This document shows, piece after piece, positions 60,046-64,000 of a DNA stretch of 64,000 nucleotides. The position numbers and the translations under genes are program-made. The DNA is taken from the NCBI RefSeq assembly GCF_014200725.1, contig NZ_JACHCL010000002.1:186001-250000 (forward strand). Reading direction: 5' to 3'. This DNA is from Janthinobacterium silvisoli. Lineage in GTDB: Bacteria > Pseudomonadota > Gammaproteobacteria > Burkholderiales > Burkholderiaceae_D. Under the pieces are notes generated by a model. The model did no database searches. It had not been told where the DNA came from and saw only the letters and a program-made list of their open reading frames with translations. Position 1 is the stretch's first letter, and every line of letters starts with the position of its first letter.

Positions 60046-61056
60046 TTACTTGGCCGCCATCAAGGCAACCGTGGTATCGAGCATGCGGTTCGAGAAGCCC
60101 CACTCGTTGTCGTACCACGACGATACTTTCACGAGGCGGCCCGACACCTTGGTCAAAGTCGAATCGAAATTCGACGACGCCGGGTTGTGGTTGAAATCGA
60201 TGGAAACCAGCGGTTCCGTCTGGTACGTCAGGATGCCGGCCAGCGGGCCTTCGGAGGCTGCTTTCAGCAATGCATTGACTTCCTCGACCGTGGTATCGCG
60301 CTTGGCGATAAAGGACAAGTCCACCAGCGATACGTTGATGACCGGCACGCGCACGGCAAAGCCGTCTAGTTTGCCATTGAGTTCCGGCAAGACCAGGCCC
60401 ACGGCCGCGGCCGCGCCTGTCTTGGTCGGGATCATCGAATGCGTGGCCGAACGGGCGCGGCGCAAGTCTTCATGCATCACGTCCGACAAAACCTGGTCAT
60501 TGGTATAGGCGTGCACGGTGGTCATCAACCCCGATTCGATGCCGATGGCGTCGTTGAGCGGTTTGACCAGTGGCGCCAGGCAATTGGTGGTGCAGGACGC
60601 GTTGGAAATCACGGTGTCCGTGGCTTTCAACACATGCTGGTTCACGCCAAACACGATGGTGGCATCCACATCCTTGCCACCCGGTGCGGAAATAATCACT
60701 TTTTTCGCCCCGCCCTTCAAATGGGCCGAAGCTTTTTCCTTGGTCGTGAAGAAACCCGTGCATTCCAGCACCACGTCCACTTTCAGCTCGCCCCATGGAA
60801 TTTCAGCCGGGTTGCGCTGTGCAAACACGCGGATAACATCGCCATTGACGATCATATTGTCGCCTTCGACCGTGACGGTGCCAGGAAACTTGCCATGCAC
60901 CGTATCATGGCGCGTCAAGTGTGCATTCGACTTGGCGTCACCCAGGTCATTGATGGCAACGATCTCGATATCCTGCTGCTTGCCGCCTTCATAAAACGCG
61001 CGCAAGATATTGCGGCCGATACGGCCATAGCCATTGATGGCAACTTTGATGGTCAT
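60046..61056 (-). CDS. gap: Glyceraldehyde-3-phosphate dehydrogenase
   Basis: A 336-residue NAD-dependent enzyme of glycolysis. ATG 61056 has AAGGAG six bases upstream and starts [20 protein letters not shown]; the open frame reaches 61125 but the extension holds a repeat and was rejected. The catalytic cysteine is C155 in [19 protein letters not shown], with the partner His in [16 protein letters not shown]. The C-terminal [15 protein letters not shown] is typical. It is downstream of ppc and upstream of pyk on the same strand; pgk is not between them. Confidence 0.97.
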   Translation of the reverse strand: MTIKVAINGYGRIGRNILRAFYEGGKQQDIEIVAINDLGDAKSNAHLTRHDTVHGKFPGTVTVEGDNMIVNGDVIRVFAQRNPAEIPWGELKVDVVLECTGFFTTKEKASAHLKGGAKKVIISAPGGKDVDATIVFGVNQHVLKATDTVISNASCTTNCLAPLVKPLNDAIGIESGLMTTVHAYTNDQVLSDVMHEDLRRARSATHSMIPTKTGAAAAVGLVLPELNGKLDGFAVRVPVINVSLVDLSFIAKRDTTVEEVNALLKAASEGPLAGILTYQTEPLVSIDFNHNPASSNFDSTLTKVSGRLVKVSSWYDNEWGFSNRMLDTTVALMAAK

Positions 61057-61071
61057 GCTGTCTCCTTTTCC

Positions 61072-61098
61072 GGGGTCAGATCCGTCGGGTCTGACCCC
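61072..61098. repeat. GGGGTCAGA...TCTGACCCC palindromic repeat between ppc and gap
   Basis: GGGGTCAGA (61072-61080) and TCTGACCCC (61090-61098) are perfect 9-base arms around TCCGTCGGG, with part of the loop able to extend the stem. I recall this sequence being dispersed in Oxalobacteraceae genomes between genes. Here it lies 16 bp upstream of gap and 24 bp past the ppc stop. Confidence 0.7.
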
Positions 61099-61121
61099 AT
61101 TCTTAGTTAAACGTAAAAGTA

Positions 61122-63875
61122 TCAACCACTATTGCGCAATCCCGCCGCAATCCCGTTAATCGACAGATGGATGCCCGTGCGTGCCGCCGCATCCTGCTTG
61201 CCTTCGCGGAAACGCTGCAGCAATTCCACCTGCACGTGGTTCAGCGGGTCGATGTAGGGGAAACGGTTGCGGATGGAGCGCTGCATCAGCGGGTTAGCTT
61301 GCTGCAATTCTTCCTGGCCTGTGATCAGCTTCAAGGCATCCAGGGTGGCCGTGTATTCGGCACGGATACGCGTGAAGATGGCTACGCGCAAGGCTTCATC
61401 CTTGACCAGTTCGGCATACTTGCCGGCAATCGCGATATCGCTCTTGGCCAAAACCATGTCCATATTCGACAGCAGGGACGTGAAGAATGGCCAATCCTTG
61501 TACATGCCGCGCAGCACTTCCGCTCCATCGGCCGGGTAAGCAGCCAGGTAAGATTGCACGGCGGAACCGAAACCGAACCAGCCCGGCAGCATCAAGCGGC
61601 ATTGGGCCCAGCTCAAGACCCAGGGAATCGCGCGCAAATCTTCAATCGAAGTCGATTTCTTGCGCGATGCCGGACGGCTGCCGATGTTCAGGGCAGCGAT
61701 CTCGGCAATCACGGTCGATTCCCAGAAATATTGCTCGAAACCTTCCGTGCCGTACACCAGCGCGCGGTAGGTTTGCAGGGCCGTGCCCGACAATTCTTCC
61801 ATCGCGGCCAGATGGCCTGCACTGGCCGAGGCGCTCGGCTGCAACTGTGCCTGCGGCAGCAAGGTCGACTGGATGGTGGCAGCGACCAGCACTTCCAGGT
61901 TGCGGCGCCCCACTTCCGGGTTGGCATACTTGGCGGTGATGACTTCGCCCTGCTCCGTCAAGCGGATCTGGCCTTGTACGGCGCCCGCTGGCTGGGCCAG
62001 GATGGCTTCATAGCTGGGGCCGCCGCCACGGCCGACCGAACCGCCACGGCCATGGAACAGGCGCAGCTTGATCTGGTGCTCCTTGAATACCGACACCAGT
62101 TCGATCTCGGCCTTGTACAGCTCCCAGCCGGAAGTGAGGAAACCGCCATCCTTGTTGCTGTCCGAATAACCAAGCATGACTTCTTGCTGGTCCGCGCGCG
62201 AAGCGAGCAAGCCACGGTAAAACGGCAAGCCAAAGGCGCGCGCCATGATGGCGGGGCCAGCACGCAAGTCATCGATGGTTTCAAACAGGGGAATGATGTT
62301 GACATCGACTTCCAGGCTATCCTGGCGCAGCAGGCCCACTTCTTTCAGCAGCAGCGCCACTTCCAGCAAGTCCGACACGCTGGCCGCCTTGGAAATAATG
62401 CAGTTCGGCACGGATTCACGGCCATACAGGCTGTGCGCTTCGCGAATCGCGCGGAAGATATCGAGTTCCGAGGTAGTTTCTTCGGAATATTGCGCATACG
62501 GCGACACCAGCAGGCGCGGCGAAGCCAATTCCTTCAGCAGCAAGCTGATGCGCTGCTCTTCATCGAGGTCCGTATAGACCAGTCCAGGCTGCACGCCCGC
62601 AAACAGCTCGCCCACCACTCTTTCGTGCACATCGGAATTCTGGCGCAAGTCCAGCGGCGCCAGCGAAAAGCCGAATACCTTCACGGCGCGGCGCAACTGG
62701 CGCAAGCGGCCACGCGCCAGCGAACGCAAGCCGCTGCCCACCAGCGACTGATGCACCACGTCCAGATCGGCCAGCAAGTCGGCAGCCGAAGCGTAAGGCG
62801 TGACGCCATCTTGCGGTTTGCCCTTGTTGCACAAGACAAAGCGTGCTGCATCCAGGCGCGCATGGATGCCGTGTAAGGCGCGGCGATACGGTTCGTCCGC
62901 ATGGTGCGGCGAGCTATCGGCCGAGCTTTCGGCCAGCGCGCGCAACGCATCGCTGCCGCCATTGAGTTTTTGCGCCAGCGACAGTTGCGAAGCCAGCTTG
63001 CGCAATTCACCGAGGTAAAAGTCGAGCACCTTGTCAGCCTGGCGCGCCAGCGTGCTGCGCAGGATATCGGCCGTGACGAAAGGATTGCCGTCGCGGTCGC
63101 CGCCTATCCAGCTGCCCACTTTCATGAAATTGGGCAATTCTGCATCTTCCCAGCGAGCATCGCGCTGGGCCAGCATGGTTTCCAGCGAGGAATACAGCTG
63201 CGGCAATTCGCTGAGGATGGTGTGATCGTAGAAAGACAGGCCGTTTTCCACTTCGTCGAGCACGGACAGCTTGGTGGTGCGCAACAAGCGCGTTTGCCAC
63301 AGGGTCACGATGCCGCGCCCCAGCGCTTCTTCGTTTTGCTGCGCCTCGTCGGGCGTCATTTGCACACGGTCGCGCTCGTTCAACAGGCGCGCAATCGCCA
63401 TCTGGCAATTCTGGATACTCTTGCGCTGTACTTCCGTCGGATGGGCCGTGAACACCGGGCTGACGAAGGCATCGCTGAAAAACGCTTCCAGCGCATCGGC
63501 CTGGCCGGCATCAAACACATTGCCCACTGCATGGCTGAGGCTACCCTGGCGCGGCGGCGAACCAGCGATCAGATGGGCACGCGTACGGCGGATGTGGTGC
63601 TGGTCTTCGGCAATATTGGCCAGCAGCGAGAAAAAGCTGAAGGCGCGTATCAGCTGCGTGGTTTCTTCCTGCGACAGCGCTTGCAGCGCGTCCGACAGTT
63701 GCGCGCGGGCAGCTTCGTCGTGGTCGCGGCGGAAGCGGATGGCCAATTGGCGCACATGCTCGATACGGTCGAAGGCGGGGTCGCCCAGGTGGCTGCGGAT
63801 GGCGTCGCCCAGCAGCCGGCCCAGTTGACGGATATCGCTGCTGAGCAGCTCGTCTTTCACTTCATTCATTTGCAT
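61122..63875 (-). CDS. ppc: Phosphoenolpyruvate carboxylase
   Basis: A 917-residue enzyme that makes oxaloacetate from phosphoenolpyruvate and bicarbonate, refilling the TCA cycle. Conserved regions are [12 protein letters not shown] with the catalytic His, [33 protein letters not shown] and [20 protein letters not shown]. The C-terminus ends GLRNSG instead of the common QNTG, which is part of the allosteric aspartate-site tail, a small variation. ATG 63875 was taken; ATG 63869 is two codons later. It opens the ppc-gap-pyk series on the minus strand. Confidence 0.97.
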   Translation of the reverse strand: MQMNEVKDELLSSDIRQLGRLLGDAIRSHLGDPAFDRIEHVRQLAIRFRRDHDEAARAQLSDALQALSQEETTQLIRAFSFFSLLANIAEDQHHIRRTRAHLIAGSPPRQGSLSHAVGNVFDAGQADALEAFFSDAFVSPVFTAHPTEVQRKSIQNCQMAIARLLNERDRVQMTPDEAQQNEEALGRGIVTLWQTRLLRTTKLSVLDEVENGLSFYDHTILSELPQLYSSLETMLAQRDARWEDAELPNFMKVGSWIGGDRDGNPFVTADILRSTLARQADKVLDFYLGELRKLASQLSLAQKLNGGSDALRALAESSADSSPHHADEPYRRALHGIHARLDAARFVLCNKGKPQDGVTPYASAADLLADLDVVHQSLVGSGLRSLARGRLRQLRRAVKVFGFSLAPLDLRQNSDVHERVVGELFAGVQPGLVYTDLDEEQRISLLLKELASPRLLVSPYAQYSEETTSELDIFRAIREAHSLYGRESVPNCIISKAASVSDLLEVALLLKEVGLLRQDSLEVDVNIIPLFETIDDLRAGPAIMARAFGLPFYRGLLASRADQQEVMLGYSDSNKDGGFLTSGWELYKAEIELVSVFKEHQIKLRLFHGRGGSVGRGGGPSYEAILAQPAGAVQGQIRLTEQGEVITAKYANPEVGRRNLEVLVAATIQSTLLPQAQLQPSASASAGHLAAMEELSGTALQTYRALVYGTEGFEQYFWESTVIAEIAALNIGSRPASRKKSTSIEDLRAIPWVLSWAQCRLMLPGWFGFGSAVQSYLAAYPADGAEVLRGMYKDWPFFTSLLSNMDMVLAKSDIAIAGKYAELVKDEALRVAIFTRIRAEYTATLDALKLITGQEELQQANPLMQRSIRNRFPYIDPLNHVQVELLQRFREGKQDAAARTGIHLSINGIAAGLRNSG

Positions 63876-64000
63876 CGGTTTTATTCCACGGGCACAGCGC
63901 CCATTTGCAGCCATCGCAGCACCGCACAGATTGCGTCACACGCGCTTCCCTTCCCGGAAAACGCCATCCCTGAGTCATCGACATCGTAATGTAGTAAATT

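Overview
The window reads as chromosome of a betaproteobacterium of the family Oxalobacteraceae, most likely Janthinobacterium or a close relative. This rests on the high G+C coding bias, the protein styles (FeS-type photolyase, RhtA, HemB, HmgA, PEP carboxylase, NrsF/ECF pair) and a GGGGTCAGA...TCTGACCCC hairpin that I recall as common in this family. No rRNA, tRNA, CRISPR array, prophage or intact insertion sequence was seen. The only trace of a mobile element is a decayed inverted repeat near 4.7 kb.

Layout. 0-9.3 kb: a partial membrane sensor, a [4Fe-4S] photolyase, a solitary FabF-type ketosynthase with a divergent AraC regulator, the exporter RhtA, a cytochrome c, two small stress-type proteins, a GNAT/XRE-cupin pair and a YeiE-like LysR regulator. 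9.3-17.4 kb: YeiH, a LysE-type exporter, an alpha/beta hydrolase with a divergent AraC regulator, a chloramphenicol-acetyltransferase-like protein, a secreted beta-helix glycosidase (GH87-like), an MFS transporter and an unknown exported protein. 17.4-26.1 kb: an envelope-stress region. It holds a pentapeptide MXKDX protein, a three-gene operon (DUF1223, cytochrome b561, Tat-exported molybdenum oxidoreductase), a divergent ECF sigma/NrsF anti-sigma pair, and a four-gene operon (DUF4331, small lipoprotein, TPR protein, HupE/UreJ-like membrane protein). A promoter-like sequence with GTAACC-N16-CGAAT spacing lies between the sigma gene and the oxidoreductase operon, which suggests that the sigma factor controls that operon.

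26.1-33.5 kb: an iron-uptake locus of FecI, FecR, an STN-type TonB receptor and a PepSY reductase-like membrane protein, overlapping head to tail behind a Fur-box-like site. A second, convergent TonB receptor follows. 33.6-37.8 kb: the most unusual part. A membrane-anchored protein with a degenerate receiver domain converges on an 894-residue exported protein that fuses a NodB polysaccharide deacetylase, a caspase-like (C14) protease domain with intact His/Cys dyad, an EF-hand-like loop and TPRs. A tiny predicted secreted peptide lies next to it.

37.8-52.6 kb: HmgA, a small DUF1842-like protein, MsrA, an MBL-fold hydrolase, HemB, a two-component system, a LysR regulator divergent from a dehalogenase-like hydrolase plus a divergent LeuC/LeuD pair, a DUF481 outer-membrane protein and a lipoprotein lipase-like hydrolase. 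52.8-64 kb: an HD-GYP response regulator with a large MHYT/PAS hybrid kinase (a probable cyclic-di-GMP signalling module), then pyk, gap and ppc in one orientation around the phosphoenolpyruvate/pyruvate node.

All functions are inferred from reading the translated sequence. No database search was run. Start sites were moved from the longest frame where a ribosome binding site, signal peptide or family alignment favoured another codon.
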